From: Oceanococcus sp041625325
Lineage (GTDB): Bacteria; Pseudomonadota; Gammaproteobacteria; Nevskiales; Oceanococcaceae
Length of the DNA: 17,695 bases
Assembly: GCA_041625325.1 (NCBI GenBank)
Contig: JBFJTN010000054.1
Coordinates: 1-17,695, forward strand
Direction of reading: 5' to 3'
Below the pieces are notes generated by a model that saw only the letters and a program-made list of their open reading frames with translations, made no database searches and was not told the DNA's origin. The translations under genes and the position numbers were made by a program. Below are positions 7,367 to 15,001 of the stretch, piece by piece; the first letter of the stretch is position 1, and every line of letters starts with the position of its first letter.

Positions 7367-8680
7367 CTAGCGGCGGCCGCCCCCGCCGCCGCTGCGACGG
7401 TGACCGCCCCCGCCACCGCCACCGCCACCACGACGGCGTCCGCCACCGCCACCACCGCCGCTGCGCGGCGGCCGCTTGCGCGGCTTGGGCGGGGGCAGGT
7501 CCCAGGGTGTCAGCCAGGCCGGGTCCGGATGCTCGGCCACCAGCTTGTAGCCGATGTAGCTTTCGATGTCGGGCAGGGAGTAGACGTACTTCTCGCAGCA
7601 GAAGGCGATCGCATCACCCTCCGCGCCGGCCCGGGCCGTCCGGCCGATGCGGTGCACGTAGTCCTCCGCATCCTGCGGCAGGTCGTAGTTGATCACGTGA
7701 CTGACATCGGGGATGTGCAGGCCGCGCGCGGCCACATCGGTGGCGACCAGGATCGGCAGGGTGTTGTCCTTGAAGGCCCGCAGCAGGGATTCGCGCTTGT
7801 TCTGCGGCACGTCTCCGGACAGCGCGCCGACCTGGAAGCCGGCCCGCTCCAGCAGGTCGCAGATGTCTTCCGCGACCCGCTTGGTGTTGACGAAGATCAT
7901 CGTGCGGTAGGGCTCGTGCTCCTTCAGCAGATGCAGCAGCAGCCAGCCCTTGTCCGCGGATTCCACATGGTAGAGCTGCTCGCGCACCTTTTCCGCCGTG
8001 ACGCTGTCGGTTTCGGTGCGGATCCACTGCGGATCCCCCAGATGCTCGTAGGCCAGTTCCATCACCTTGTGCGACAGCGTGGCCGAGAACAGCAGGTTCA
8101 GGCGCTGGTCGGGCGGCGGCATGCGCCGGAACAGGAAGCGGATGTCCTTGATGAAGCCGAGGTCGAACATGCGGTCGGCCTCGTCCAGCACGGCCACCTC
8201 GAGCAGCTTGAGGTCGTAGTTGTGCTGCTTGAGATAATCGATCAGGCGGCCGGGGGTGCCGATCAGCAGGTCCACCCCTTCGATCACCCGGTCCTGCTGT
8301 TCCTTGTAGGCGGTGCCGCCATACACCACGGTGTGGCTGATGCCGACCCGCTCGCACAGGGGCTGGGCGTCGGCGGCGATCTGCTGGGCCAGTTCGCGGG
8401 TCGGAGCGACGACCAGGGCGCGCGGCTGATTGGCGCGGCGATTGGGGTGCGGTGCCTGGTTCAGCAGCCGGTTCAGGGTGGCGAGCAGAAAGGCCGCGGT
8501 CTTGCCGGTGCCGGTCTGGGCCTGGCCGGCGACCGGCTTGCCGGCCAGGGCCAGCGGCAGGGTCTCGGCCTGGATCGGCGTGCAGTACTCCAGACCCACT
8601 TCGCTCAGGCAGGCCTTGAGGTCGGGATGCAGCTCCAGGCTGTCCAGGCGGACGGATGTCAGATGGGTCGGTTTGGTCAT
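7367..8680 (-). CDS. rhlB: ATP-dependent DEAD-box RNA helicase RhlB
   Basis: Unwinds structured RNA, in E. coli as the RNase E degradosome helicase. The full DEAD-box set is present: a Q motif ending EYCTPIQ, AQTGTGKT (54-61), PTRELAQQ, GTPGRLID, VLDEADRMFDLGF, LLFSATLS, IFVNTKR, LVATDVAARGLHIPDV and HRIGRTARAG. Length is 437 residues. The C-terminus (about 396-437) is a proline/basic stretch followed by poly-glycine runs broken by RRR, HRR and RR. The start is the ATG at 8680, preceded by GAGAG; the frame has an earlier methionine codon six residues up. It is divergent from trxA-rho, the standard gammaproteobacterial placement, which supports rhlB over other DEAD-box paralogues. Confidence 0.93.
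   Translation of the reverse strand: MTKPTHLTSVRLDSLELHPDLKACLSEVGLEYCTPIQAETLPLALAGKPVAGQAQTGTGKTAAFLLATLNRLLNQAPHPNRRANQPRALVVAPTRELAQQIAADAQPLCERVGISHTVVYGGTAYKEQQDRVIEGVDLLIGTPGRLIDYLKQHNYDLKLLEVAVLDEADRMFDLGFIKDIRFLFRRMPPPDQRLNLLFSATLSHKVMELAYEHLGDPQWIRTETDSVTAEKVREQLYHVESADKGWLLLHLLKEHEPYRTMIFVNTKRVAEDICDLLERAGFQVGALSGDVPQNKRESLLRAFKDNTLPILVATDVAARGLHIPDVSHVINYDLPQDAEDYVHRIGRTARAGAEGDAIAFCCEKYVYSLPDIESYIGYKLVAEHPDPAWLTPWDLPPPKPRKRPPRSGGGGGGGRRRGGGGGGGGGHRRSGGGGGRR
7372..7464 (-). repeat. rhlB: Glycine-codon repeat encoding the RhlB tail
   Basis: Read on the minus strand, GGC/GGT codons occur in runs of about five, nine and seven, separated by arginine, histidine and serine codons. The near-tandem triplets make an in-frame, slippage-prone tract. 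The encoded segment is expected to be disordered and RNA-interacting. Confidence 0.7.
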
Positions 8681-9002
8681 AATCTCTCGTGCTTGCAATT
8701 CGATGGACTTTGGGTCAAGAATAGGCGCAAAGCGATTGGGGCATTGCGCGAGTCAACTGCGCGCCCTCCCGCAAGAATCCCAAAGCATTCCCAATCATAG
8801 CAGGCGCCGCGACGACTATCGTGTCGGGATCGATGCGCCCTGGCAGCTTCCCGCCACCCGTCTCCTGCTGAATGGGTCCCCAACCGGCCTGTCGCGTCAC
8901 TGCGGCAAGTCCGCCCGGAACCATCCGTTGCGGCTTGAGTCCAGTGTTGCCGGCGGCCCGGTCGGGCGCCCTCCCGCATTTTTCGATCCCGAGGAAATCC
9001 GC
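8681..9002. other. Divergent rhlB / trxA intergenic region
   Basis: This 322-base gap is the longest non-coding stretch in the window and must hold the promoters of both rhlB and trxA-rho. I see no strong -35/-10 pair for either. GAGGA near 8991-8995 is the trxA ribosome-binding site, and GAGAG just above 8680 serves rhlB. An inverted repeat GCGCAA (8725-8730) / TTGCGC (8744-8749) and a longer-range pair GATTGGG (8734-8740) / CCCAATC (8790-8796) lie on the rhlB side and could fold in its leader. Open frames crossing here do not look like genes. Confidence 0.5.
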
Positions 9003-9329
9003 ATGAATGAACATATCGTCAAGGTGACCGATGCCAGCTTCGAAGCTGATGTCCTGAAATCCGACATTCCCGTCCTGGTCGATTTCTGGGCCGAGTGGTG
9101 TGGCCCCTGCCGCATGATCGCGCCGATCCTGGACGAACTGGCCCCGCAGTACGCGGGCAAGGTCAAGATCGCCAAGCTGAACATCGACGAGAACCAGGAC
9201 ACCACGGCCAAGTTCGGGGTGCGTGGCATTCCGACCCTGCTGCTGTTCAAGGGCGGCCAGGTCGCCGCCACCCAGGTCGGTGCGGTGTCCAAGTCGCAGC
9301 TGGCCGATTTTATTGATTCCAAGGCTTGA
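9003..9329 (+). CDS. trxA: Thioredoxin 1
   Basis: Small cytoplasmic dithiol-disulfide oxidoreductase, reduced by thioredoxin reductase, which donates electrons to ribonucleotide reductase, PAPS reductase and others. The 108-residue length is typical. The active site is FWAEWCGPCRMIAP with C33 and C36, and the cis-proline loop is VRGIPTLLLF. The ATG at 9003 follows a good GAGGAAA ribosome-binding sequence. A longer upstream in-frame extension is not thioredoxin-like. It is followed by rho after 18 bases, probably as one operon. Confidence 0.97.
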   Translation: MNEHIVKVTDASFEADVLKSDIPVLVDFWAEWCGPCRMIAPILDELAPQYAGKVKIAKLNIDENQDTTAKFGVRGIPTLLLFKGGQVAATQVGAVSKSQLADFIDSKA

Positions 9330-9333
9330 AACC

Positions 9334-9340
9334 AGAAGGT
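9334..9340 (+). promoter_or_regulatory. Shine-Dalgarno AGAAGGT for the rho GTG start
   Basis: AGAAGGT lies in the 18-base trxA-rho gap, with AAGG eight bases before the GTG at 9348. It supports that GTG as the start and so the presence of the long N-terminal extension of Rho. Confidence 0.55.
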
Positions 9341-9347
9341 CCTGATC

Positions 9348-11042
9348 GTGTCGAGTGAAACGTCGGAAGACATCGTGCAAAACCAGTCCGCTCCTGCGGG
9401 TGATGCTGCGGCGGAGCCCGCCCAGCCCAAGCCGGCGCGCAAGCCCCGGGCCAAGAAGGCTGCCGCGCCGGCGGAAGAGGCCATCAGCTTTTCGGTGGAC
9501 GATGCGCCGGCGGACCCTGCCGCGTCCGGCGGCGGCGCGCCATCCGGTGGCGCCGATGATGACGGTGATGGCGGTGGCGATCAGGATCGCGGCGATGACG
9601 GCCAGGACCGCGGTGGCGGCCGTGGCAACAATCGCCAGCGCGGGCGCAACCGGCGTCGCAACAAGGGCGGCGGTGGCGGTGGCGGTGGCGGCGGTGGCGG
9701 CGGCAACAACGACAGCGATGGTCGCGGCAACCGCGGTGGCGAGCGCGAGATGCGCTATGTCATCAACGAGGAACTGCCGGTCATCGATCTGGTCGAGCTG
9801 AAGCGCAAGCGCGGCGAGGACCTGCTGCGCATCGCCCACGAGCTGCAGATCGAGAATATCTCCCGGATCAAGAAGCACGATCTGGTCTTCCAGCTGCTCA
9901 AGGGCTTTGCCCGCGCCGGTCACCAGATCGAGGTCACCGGGGTGCTGGAGATCCTGTCGGATGGCTACGGCTTTCTCCGCAACACCGATGATTCCTATGA
10001 TTCGGGGCCCGACGACATCTACGTCTCGCCCAGCCAGATCCGCCGTTTCTCGCTGCGCACCGGCGATACCATCACCGGTTCGATCCGGCCGCCCAAGGAC
10101 AACGAGCGCTACTTCGCCCTGCTCAAGGTCGACACGATCAACTACGAGCCGCCGGAGAACTCGCGCAGCAAGGTGCCCTTCGAGAACCTGACCCCGCTGT
10201 TCCCGAACGAGCGCATCCGCATGGAGAAGGGCAACGGGTCCACCGAGGACATCACCGCCCGCATCGTGGACCTGTGTTCGCCCATCGGTGGCGGCCAGCG
10301 CGGCCTGATCGTCGCGCCGCCCAAGGCGGGCAAGACGGTGCTGCTGCAGAACATCGCCCAGAGCATCGCGCAGAACTATCCGGACCATTTCCTGCTGGTG
10401 CTGCTGATCGACGAGCGCCCCGAGGAAGTCACCGACATGCAGCGCACGGTGCGCGGCGAGGTGCTGTCCTCCACCTTCGACCAGCCGGCCCAGCGCCATG
10501 TGCAGGTGGCCGAGATGGTGATCGAGAAGGCCAAGCGTCTGGTCGAGCACAAGCGGGACGTGGTCATCCTGCTCGATTCCATCACCCGCCTGGCGCGTGC
10601 CTACAACACGGTGGCGCCGTCCTCCGGCAAGGTGCTGTCCGGCGGTGTCGACGCCAATGCTCTGCAGAAGCCCAAGCGCTTCTTCGGCGCGGCGCGCAAC
10701 ATCGAGGAAGGCGGCTCGCTGACCATCATCGCCACCGCACTGGTCGACACCGGTTCGCGCATGGACGAGGTGATCTACGAGGAGTTCAAGGGCACCGGCA
10801 ACATGGAACTGCATCTGGATCGGCGCATTGCCGAGAAGCGTGTGTTCCCGGCGATCAATATCAACCGCTCTGGCACCCGTCGCGAGGAGCTGATCACCGA
10901 CCCGACCGAGCTGCAGAGCGTGTGGATCCTGCGCAAGCTGCTGCATTCCATGGACGAGGTGGCGGCCATCGAACTGCTGCTGGACCGGCTCAAGCAGACC
11001 AAAACCAACACGGACTTCTTTGCCGCGATGAAGCGCAACTGA
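9348..11042 (+). CDS. rho: Transcription termination factor Rho with N-terminal low-complexity extension
   Basis: Hexameric RNA-dependent ATPase that ends transcription. After residue 135 the protein follows E. coli Rho: the Rho-N helical domain (about 140-190), the RNA-binding cold-shock-like domain (VLEILSDGYGFLR, GPDDIYVSPSQIRRF), Walker A APPKAGKT (323-330), LLIDERPEEVT, the Walker B region VVILLDSITRLARAYN, and the SGGVDANAL and GTGNMELHL secondary RNA-contact regions. Total length is 564 residues against 419 in E. coli. The surplus is an N-terminal extension: basic KPARKPRAKK (28-37), an acidic Asp/Gly part (69-87), an Arg/Asn/Gly part (88-106) and 13 consecutive glycines (107-119). It begins with GTG behind AGAAGGT, lies in an operon with trxA, and is followed by an intrinsic terminator. 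The core assignment is certain; the extension's role is inferred as RNA binding or condensation. Confidence 0.97.
   Translation: MSSETSEDIVQNQSAPAGDAAAEPAQPKPARKPRAKKAAAPAEEAISFSVDDAPADPAASGGGAPSGGADDDGDGGGDQDRGDDGQDRGGGRGNNRQRGRNRRRNKGGGGGGGGGGGGGNNDSDGRGNRGGEREMRYVINEELPVIDLVELKRKRGEDLLRIAHELQIENISRIKKHDLVFQLLKGFARAGHQIEVTGVLEILSDGYGFLRNTDDSYDSGPDDIYVSPSQIRRFSLRTGDTITGSIRPPKDNERYFALLKVDTINYEPPENSRSKVPFENLTPLFPNERIRMEKGNGSTEDITARIVDLCSPIGGGQRGLIVAPPKAGKTVLLQNIAQSIAQNYPDHFLLVLLIDERPEEVTDMQRTVRGEVLSSTFDQPAQRHVQVAEMVIEKAKRLVEHKRDVVILLDSITRLARAYNTVAPSSGKVLSGGVDANALQKPKRFFGAARNIEEGGSLTIIATALVDTGSRMDEVIYEEFKGTGNMELHLDRRIAEKRVFPAININRSGTRREELITDPTELQSVWILRKLLHSMDEVAAIELLLDRLKQTKTNTDFFAAMKRN
9666..9704 (+). 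repeat. rho: Thirteen-codon GGC/GGT glycine tract in rho
   Basis: Thirteen successive glycine codons alternate irregularly between GGC and GGT, giving a near-perfect triplet/hexamer repeat. Length changes by replication slippage would stay in frame and alter only the disordered linker of Rho. Confidence 0.8.
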
Positions 11043-11062
11043 GTTTCGTCTGCTCGAACAGA

Positions 11063-11085
11063 ACGGGGCTGCGGCCCCGTTTTTT
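11063..11085 (+). terminator. Rho-independent terminator after rho
   Basis: ACGGGGC (11063-11069) pairs perfectly with GCCCCGT (11074-11080 read as the opposite arm) around a TGCG loop, followed by a run of six T. It begins 20 bases after the rho stop and is the clearest terminator in the window. It ends the trxA-rho transcript. Confidence 0.88.
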
Positions 11086-11178
11086 GTGCCCGCCCTGCGC
11101 GGCTGCGGGGCAGGCGGCCGATTGCGTCAGCCCGGTGGGCGCAGGCAGACTCGAGCGCATGCCGACGCCGGGGGCGCC

Positions 11179-11709
11179 ATGTTCGACCGCGAATTCCTGA
11201 TCCGCCACGCGCTGTTCCTGGCCCTGGTGCTGGTCGCGCCGGCGCTGGTCTTTCTGATCCAGGTGGTGTTCATCATTCCCACCGCGCTGATTCCCACCGG
11301 TATCGTCTACATGTTCCTGAAAATGGCGGATTCGGGACTGCGCATGGAATCGCTGTGGATCAGCCTGTTCTTCGGCCTGCACGCCCTGATCTTCATCGGC
11401 CTGTACTGGTTGCTGGCCTGGCTGCTCGCCCGCCTGCTGGTCAGCCGGGCCGCGCTGGCCCTGCGCCTGATCCTGGCCGGGCTGGTCGCGGGGGCGCTGA
11501 TCCGGATCGCCTTGTTGCCGGTCTATGGCGGCGGTGGCCATGGCCCGATGCGCCTGTCTCCGCTGCCGGAATTCACGGGTTCGCTGATCCGTCAGTACGA
11601 TTTGCGCGGACTCGTTGCGGCACTGATCACCCTGGCCGCGCTGGCCCTGCTGCCGCCGCTGTGGCGCGTCTGGCGGCGCCGTCGCTCCGTGGCCGAGGCG
11701 AAGGGCTAG
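11179..11709 (+). CDS. Four-helix integral membrane protein of unknown function
   Basis: Not recognised. The 176-residue product has hydrophobic helices at about 10-34, 59-87, 92-115 and 142-164, and ends in a basic tail (RVWRRRRSVAEAKG) that should face the cytoplasm. A glycine-rich loop (GGGGHGP) follows helix 3. The frame can be read from 11086, but that GTG lies in the rho terminator, so the ATG at 11179 behind a G-rich stretch (GGGGGCGCC) is preferred. No promoter is obvious in the 93 bases after the terminator. Its stop overlaps the pmbA stop in a CTAG palindrome. Hydrophobic codon periodicity supports a real gene; function cannot be stated. Confidence 0.68.
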   Translation: MFDREFLIRHALFLALVLVAPALVFLIQVVFIIPTALIPTGIVYMFLKMADSGLRMESLWISLFFGLHALIFIGLYWLLAWLLARLLVSRAALALRLILAGLVAGALIRIALLPVYGGGGHGPMRLSPLPEFTGSLIRQYDLRGLVAALITLAALALLPPLWRVWRRRRSVAEAKG

Positions 11710-13070
11710 CTGCCGGCGATGGTCATGCCGTCGACCAGGATGGAGCCGGTCAGGATGCGGGCGGCCGGGTCGATGTCCGAACCGACCGCGGCGATCTGAC
11801 GGTACATGTCCAGCAGATTGCCGGCGATGGTGATCTCGGCCACCGGATAGGCGATCTCGCCGTTCTCGAACCAGTAGCCGGCGGCGCCCCGCGAGTAGTC
11901 GCCGGTGCTGGTGCTCACGCCCTGGCCCATCAGTTCGCTGAGCAACAGGCCGCTGCCGGCCTGGCGCATCAGGGCCTGGCAGTCCGCGTCCACGGTGGGG
12001 CTGACCTCCAGGGTCTGGGCACCGCCGGCATTGCCGGTGGTCTGCAGGCCCAGCTTGCGGGCCGAGTAGCTGCCCAGCAGCCAGCTGCGCAGCACGCCGT
12101 CTTCGACCAGCGAGAAATCCCGGGTCGCCACCCCTTCGCTGTCGAACCAGCTGGCGCCGAAGCGGCCCGGCACATGCGGCCGCTGGCGGATGCTCAGGGC
12201 CTGCGGCATGATCGGGCTGTCCAGGCTGTCGAGCAGGAAGCTGGCGCGACGATACAGGGCGCCGCCGCTGGCGGCTGAGAGCAGGTGGCCGATCAGGCCT
12301 CGCGCCAGCTCCGGCGGGAACAGCACCGGCGCGCTGCGGGTGGCCAGCTTGCGCGGGGACAGCCGGTGGCTGGCCCGCTCGGCGGCGATCCGGCCAATCT
12401 CCTCGGCGGTTTCGAAGGCGGCACTGCGCAGATCACGGCGATACCAGTAGTCGCGCTGCATGTCGGAATCGTCCTGGGCGATCACCGCCACGGACAGGCT
12501 GTAGTCCGTGCGGGTGCGCACGCCACGAAAGCCCAGGGAATTCATCAGCACGTCGCGGCCGCGGTGGGCGTTGACGGTGGCCCCTTCGGAATTGCGGATG
12601 CGCGGGTCGGTGGCGAAGGCGGCGTCCTCGCAGCGCTGGGCCAGGGCGCGGCTTTCTTCCACAGACAGGGCGGCCGGGTGGTCCAGGTCCAGTTCACCAA
12701 AGCGGGTGGCCAGCTGATCCTCATCCGGCAGCCCGGCGGCCGGGTCTTCCTGGGTGTGGCGGGCGATCACGCAGGCCGCCTCGACGATTTCGCGGATCGA
12801 ATCGGGATTGAGGTCGGCGGTGCTGGCGTGGCCGCGACGCTGTCCGAAGTAGACCGTGACCCCCAGATCGCTGTCGCGCTGGAATTCCACCGATTCCAGT
12901 TCCCGGTTGCGCAGCTGGGTGCTCAGCCCGGTGCTGACCCCCAGGCTTACCACCGCGCCGCTGGCGCCCTGCTCACGCGCAATGTCCAGGGCCAGCTGAC
13001 CACTGGCGTAGAGCGCCTCCTCGTCCGGCAGCTGCTGGTCCAGCGGGGTGGTGGCGATCGGTCGGTTCAT
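11706..13070 (-). CDS. pmbA: Metalloprotease-complex subunit PmbA/TldE
   Basis: PmbA (TldE) forms a heteromeric protease with TldD that matures some microcins and degrades antitoxins and other unfolded peptides. The 454-residue protein matches the family in SVEFQRDSDLGVTVYFGQRRGHAST, NSEGATVNAHRGRDVLMNSLGF, LARGLIGHLLSAASGGALYRRASFL, FDSEGVATRDFSLVEDGVL and GVSTSTGDYSRGAAGYWFENGEIAYPVAEITIAGNL (read in pieces). The HExxxH metal site of TldD is not present, as expected for TldE. The start is the ATG at 13070, overlapping the mpl stop as ATGA, so translation is probably coupled to mpl. tldD is not in the window. Role is taken from the family. Confidence 0.92.
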   Translation of the reverse strand: MNRPIATTPLDQQLPDEEALYASGQLALDIAREQGASGAVVSLGVSTGLSTQLRNRELESVEFQRDSDLGVTVYFGQRRGHASTADLNPDSIREIVEAACVIARHTQEDPAAGLPDEDQLATRFGELDLDHPAALSVEESRALAQRCEDAAFATDPRIRNSEGATVNAHRGRDVLMNSLGFRGVRTRTDYSLSVAVIAQDDSDMQRDYWYRRDLRSAAFETAEEIGRIAAERASHRLSPRKLATRSAPVLFPPELARGLIGHLLSAASGGALYRRASFLLDSLDSPIMPQALSIRQRPHVPGRFGASWFDSEGVATRDFSLVEDGVLRSWLLGSYSARKLGLQTTGNAGGAQTLEVSPTVDADCQALMRQAGSGLLLSELMGQGVSTSTGDYSRGAAGYWFENGEIAYPVAEITIAGNLLDMYRQIAAVGSDIDPAARILTGSILVDGMTIAGS

Positions 13071-14428
13071 GCGTGAAGGGTCCTCATCTGCTCGGGCAGG
13101 CTGGCCGGCAGGCCATCGAAGCTGCCATTGCTCATCAGCACCACGGCATCGCCGGCCCGGGCCTGCCGGCACAGGGCTTCGGCCAGGGCCTGGCTGTCGC
13201 GGTGCAGATGCAGCCGTTCACCGAGCGCTGCGCGCAGCTGCCCGGTATCCCAGCCCAGTTCCGGACGGGACAGCACATGGGCCTGGTCGGCGCCGCTCAG
13301 CGAGGGCCCCAGAGCGGCCGCATGGGCGCCGGCGCGCATGGAGTTGCTGCGCGGTTCCAGGCCGACCAGCACGCGGCCGTCGCCCATGCCGGCGCGCAGG
13401 GCCGCGATGGTGCGGGCAATGGCGGTGGGGTGGTGGGCGAAATCGTCATAGATCCGGATGCCGGCGACCTCGGCCTTGAGGTCCAGGCGACGGGCGATGC
13501 CGCGGAAGCCCGCCAGCGATTCGGCGGCCTGCTGCAGGGGCACGCCGGCGTGCCGCGCGGCCAGGCAGGCGGCCAGGGCATTGTGGGCATTGTGCTCGCC
13601 GCGCATGGACCAGCTGACCCGGGCCAGGATCCTGTCGCCCCGGGCGATCTCGAACTCGCGCCAGTCGTCCTGTAGCGGGCGGACGTGCCAGCCCTGCGGG
13701 TCCTGAAGCGGAACGGTTTCCGACCAGCAGCCCTGGCCCAGGACCCGCTGCAAGGCCGCATCGCCAGCCGGCAGCAGGATCTGGCCCTGGCCGGGAATGG
13801 TGCGCACCAGGTGATGGAATTGACGCTCGATCGCCGCCAGATCAGGGAAGATGTCCGCGTGATCGTATTCCAGGTTGTTCAGAATCGCGGTCCGCGGCCG
13901 GTAATGGACGAACTTGGAGCGCTTGTCGAAAAAGGCGGTGTCGTACTCGTCCGCCTCGATGACGAAGAAGGGCGCCGCGCCGAGGCGGGCGGAGACCGCG
14001 AAGTTGCCGGGCAGGCCGCCGATCAGGAAGCCGGGCTTCAGCTGGGCATCGTCCATCAGCCAGGCCAGTATGCTGCTGGTGGTGGTCTTGCCGTGGGTCC
14101 CGGCGACCGCCAGCACCCAGCGCCCGGCCAGGACCTGCTCGGACAGCCATTGCGGACCGGACACATAGGGCAGCCCGGCATCCAGCACATGCTCGATGGC
14201 CGGATTGCCACGGCTGATCACATTGCCGACGATCACCACATCGGGGGCGGGCTGCAGGTGGGCCGGTTCATAGCCACTCATCACCTCGATGCCCAGGGCT
14301 TCGAGCTGGGTGCTCATCGGCGGCCAGGCGGCGGCGTCGGATCCGGTCACCCGGTGGCCCGCCTCGCGCGCGATGGCCGCGATGCCGGCCATGAAGGTGC
14401 CGCAGATGCCCAGGATGTGGACGTGCAT
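13067..14428 (-). CDS. mpl: Murein tripeptide ligase Mpl
   Basis: UDP-N-acetylmuramate:L-alanyl-gamma-D-glutamyl-meso-diaminopimelate ligase joins recycled murein tripeptide to UDP-MurNAc using ATP. Seen: an N-terminal Rossmann start MHVHILGICGTFMAGIA, P-loop AGTHGKTTTSS (109-119), EADEYDTAFFDKRSKFVHY, NNLEYDHADIF, MRGEHNAHNALAA, YDDFAHHPTAI and EPRSNSM, all typical of Mpl rather than MurC. Length is 453 residues. The ATG at 14428 shares one base with the stop of the upstream membrane gene (TGATG), and its TGA overlaps the pmbA start, so the three genes form a tight operon. The much longer open frame upstream is a high-GC artefact. Confidence 0.95.
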   Translation of the reverse strand: MHVHILGICGTFMAGIAAIAREAGHRVTGSDAAAWPPMSTQLEALGIEVMSGYEPAHLQPAPDVVIVGNVISRGNPAIEHVLDAGLPYVSGPQWLSEQVLAGRWVLAVAGTHGKTTTSSILAWLMDDAQLKPGFLIGGLPGNFAVSARLGAAPFFVIEADEYDTAFFDKRSKFVHYRPRTAILNNLEYDHADIFPDLAAIERQFHHLVRTIPGQGQILLPAGDAALQRVLGQGCWSETVPLQDPQGWHVRPLQDDWREFEIARGDRILARVSWSMRGEHNAHNALAACLAARHAGVPLQQAAESLAGFRGIARRLDLKAEVAGIRIYDDFAHHPTAIARTIAALRAGMGDGRVLVGLEPRSNSMRAGAHAAALGPSLSGADQAHVLSRPELGWDTGQLRAALGERLHLHRDSQALAEALCRQARAGDAVVLMSNGSFDGLPASLPEQMRTLHA

Positions 14429-14976
14429 CAGGACAGGCCGCTGAGCAGGCCGACGATGCCGACCAGCAGGAACTCGTAGATCAGCGTCACCGCCACGCCG
14501 ATGCCGAGGCTCACCCCCAGCGCATGGCGATAGATATGGCCGCTGACGATGATGCCCCAGATGCTCAGGCCGGCCCAGGCGTAGGCGGCCCCCGCCGGCA
14601 CCTGCAGGTCGGCAGGGTTGAGCTGCGGGTTTTCCGCCACCGCCAGCAGCACCGGCTGCAGCGCGCGCAGCGGGAACAGCAGCAGGGCGCCAATGAAGGC
14701 GCTGCTCAGCAGCAGGGCGGTCATGGTCTGGGTCAGCCGTTCCGGCGTGTTGCGCCACTGCAGCAGCGCACGCAGGAAAAAGACCAGCACGATCAGGCTG
14801 AGAATGGCCTGGGCCAGGGATTCCCACAGGCTGGCGACGGTGAGCAGGCGCAGCACCGCGAACAGCAGGAAGGCCGCTGCGGAAAACTGCAGCAGGCCAT
14901 GGGACGAGGGCAGGTCCTGGGGACCGGCCTTGAGCGTCAGAATCTGAACGAGGCGCTGGGCAACGGCGGAATACAT
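14428..14976 (-). CDS. Five-helix membrane protein upstream of mpl
   Basis: Not confidently recognised; it resembles short YIP1-like inner-membrane proteins. The 182-residue product has hydrophobic segments at about 29-46, 52-73, 85-105, 130-148 and 155-178, and a conserved-looking GHIYRHALGVSLGIGVAVTLIYEF stretch across the last two helices. Start is the ATG at 14976; no Shine-Dalgarno is seen before it. The stop shares a base with the mpl ATG, so it is the first gene of a three-gene operon with mpl and pmbA. It is divergent from rnd with only 25 bases between starts. A link to murein recycling is suggested by context only. Confidence 0.72.
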   Translation of the reverse strand: MYSAVAQRLVQILTLKAGPQDLPSSHGLLQFSAAAFLLFAVLRLLTVASLWESLAQAILSLIVLVFFLRALLQWRNTPERLTQTMTALLLSSAFIGALLLFPLRALQPVLLAVAENPQLNPADLQVPAGAAYAWAGLSIWGIIVSGHIYRHALGVSLGIGVAVTLIYEFLLVGIVGLLSGLS

Positions 14977-14989
14977 GGATGGGAGTCGG

Positions 14990-14995
14990 TATGAT
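14990..14995 (+). promoter_or_regulatory. Candidate -10 (TATGAT) directly before rnd
   Basis: TATGAT matches TATAAT at five of six positions and ends six bases before the ATG at 15002. Transcription would begin about at that ATG. There is no recognisable -35 at 16-18 bases upstream. The same bases hold ATG-ATT-CGT-TGA (14991-15002), so the sequence can also be read as a minicistron. Confidence 0.35.
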
Positions 14996-15001
14996 TCGTT
15001 G

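Noticed and set aside
7196..8800. 534-residue open frame antisense to rhlB
   Set aside because: It is a shadow of rhlB on the other strand, with no family resemblance and repetitive Ala/Thr/Gln/Gly composition.
8677..8979. 100-residue minus-strand frame in the rhlB-trxA gap
   Set aside because: It overlaps the rhlB start and is rich in Arg, Gly and Ser, with no ribosome site or family resemblance.
8715..10946. 743-residue open frame antisense to trxA and rho
   Set aside because: Its composition is what a reversed high-GC coding strand gives (runs of Ala, Val, Gly, His, Gln), and it lies opposite the certain trxA and rho genes. No domain is recognisable.
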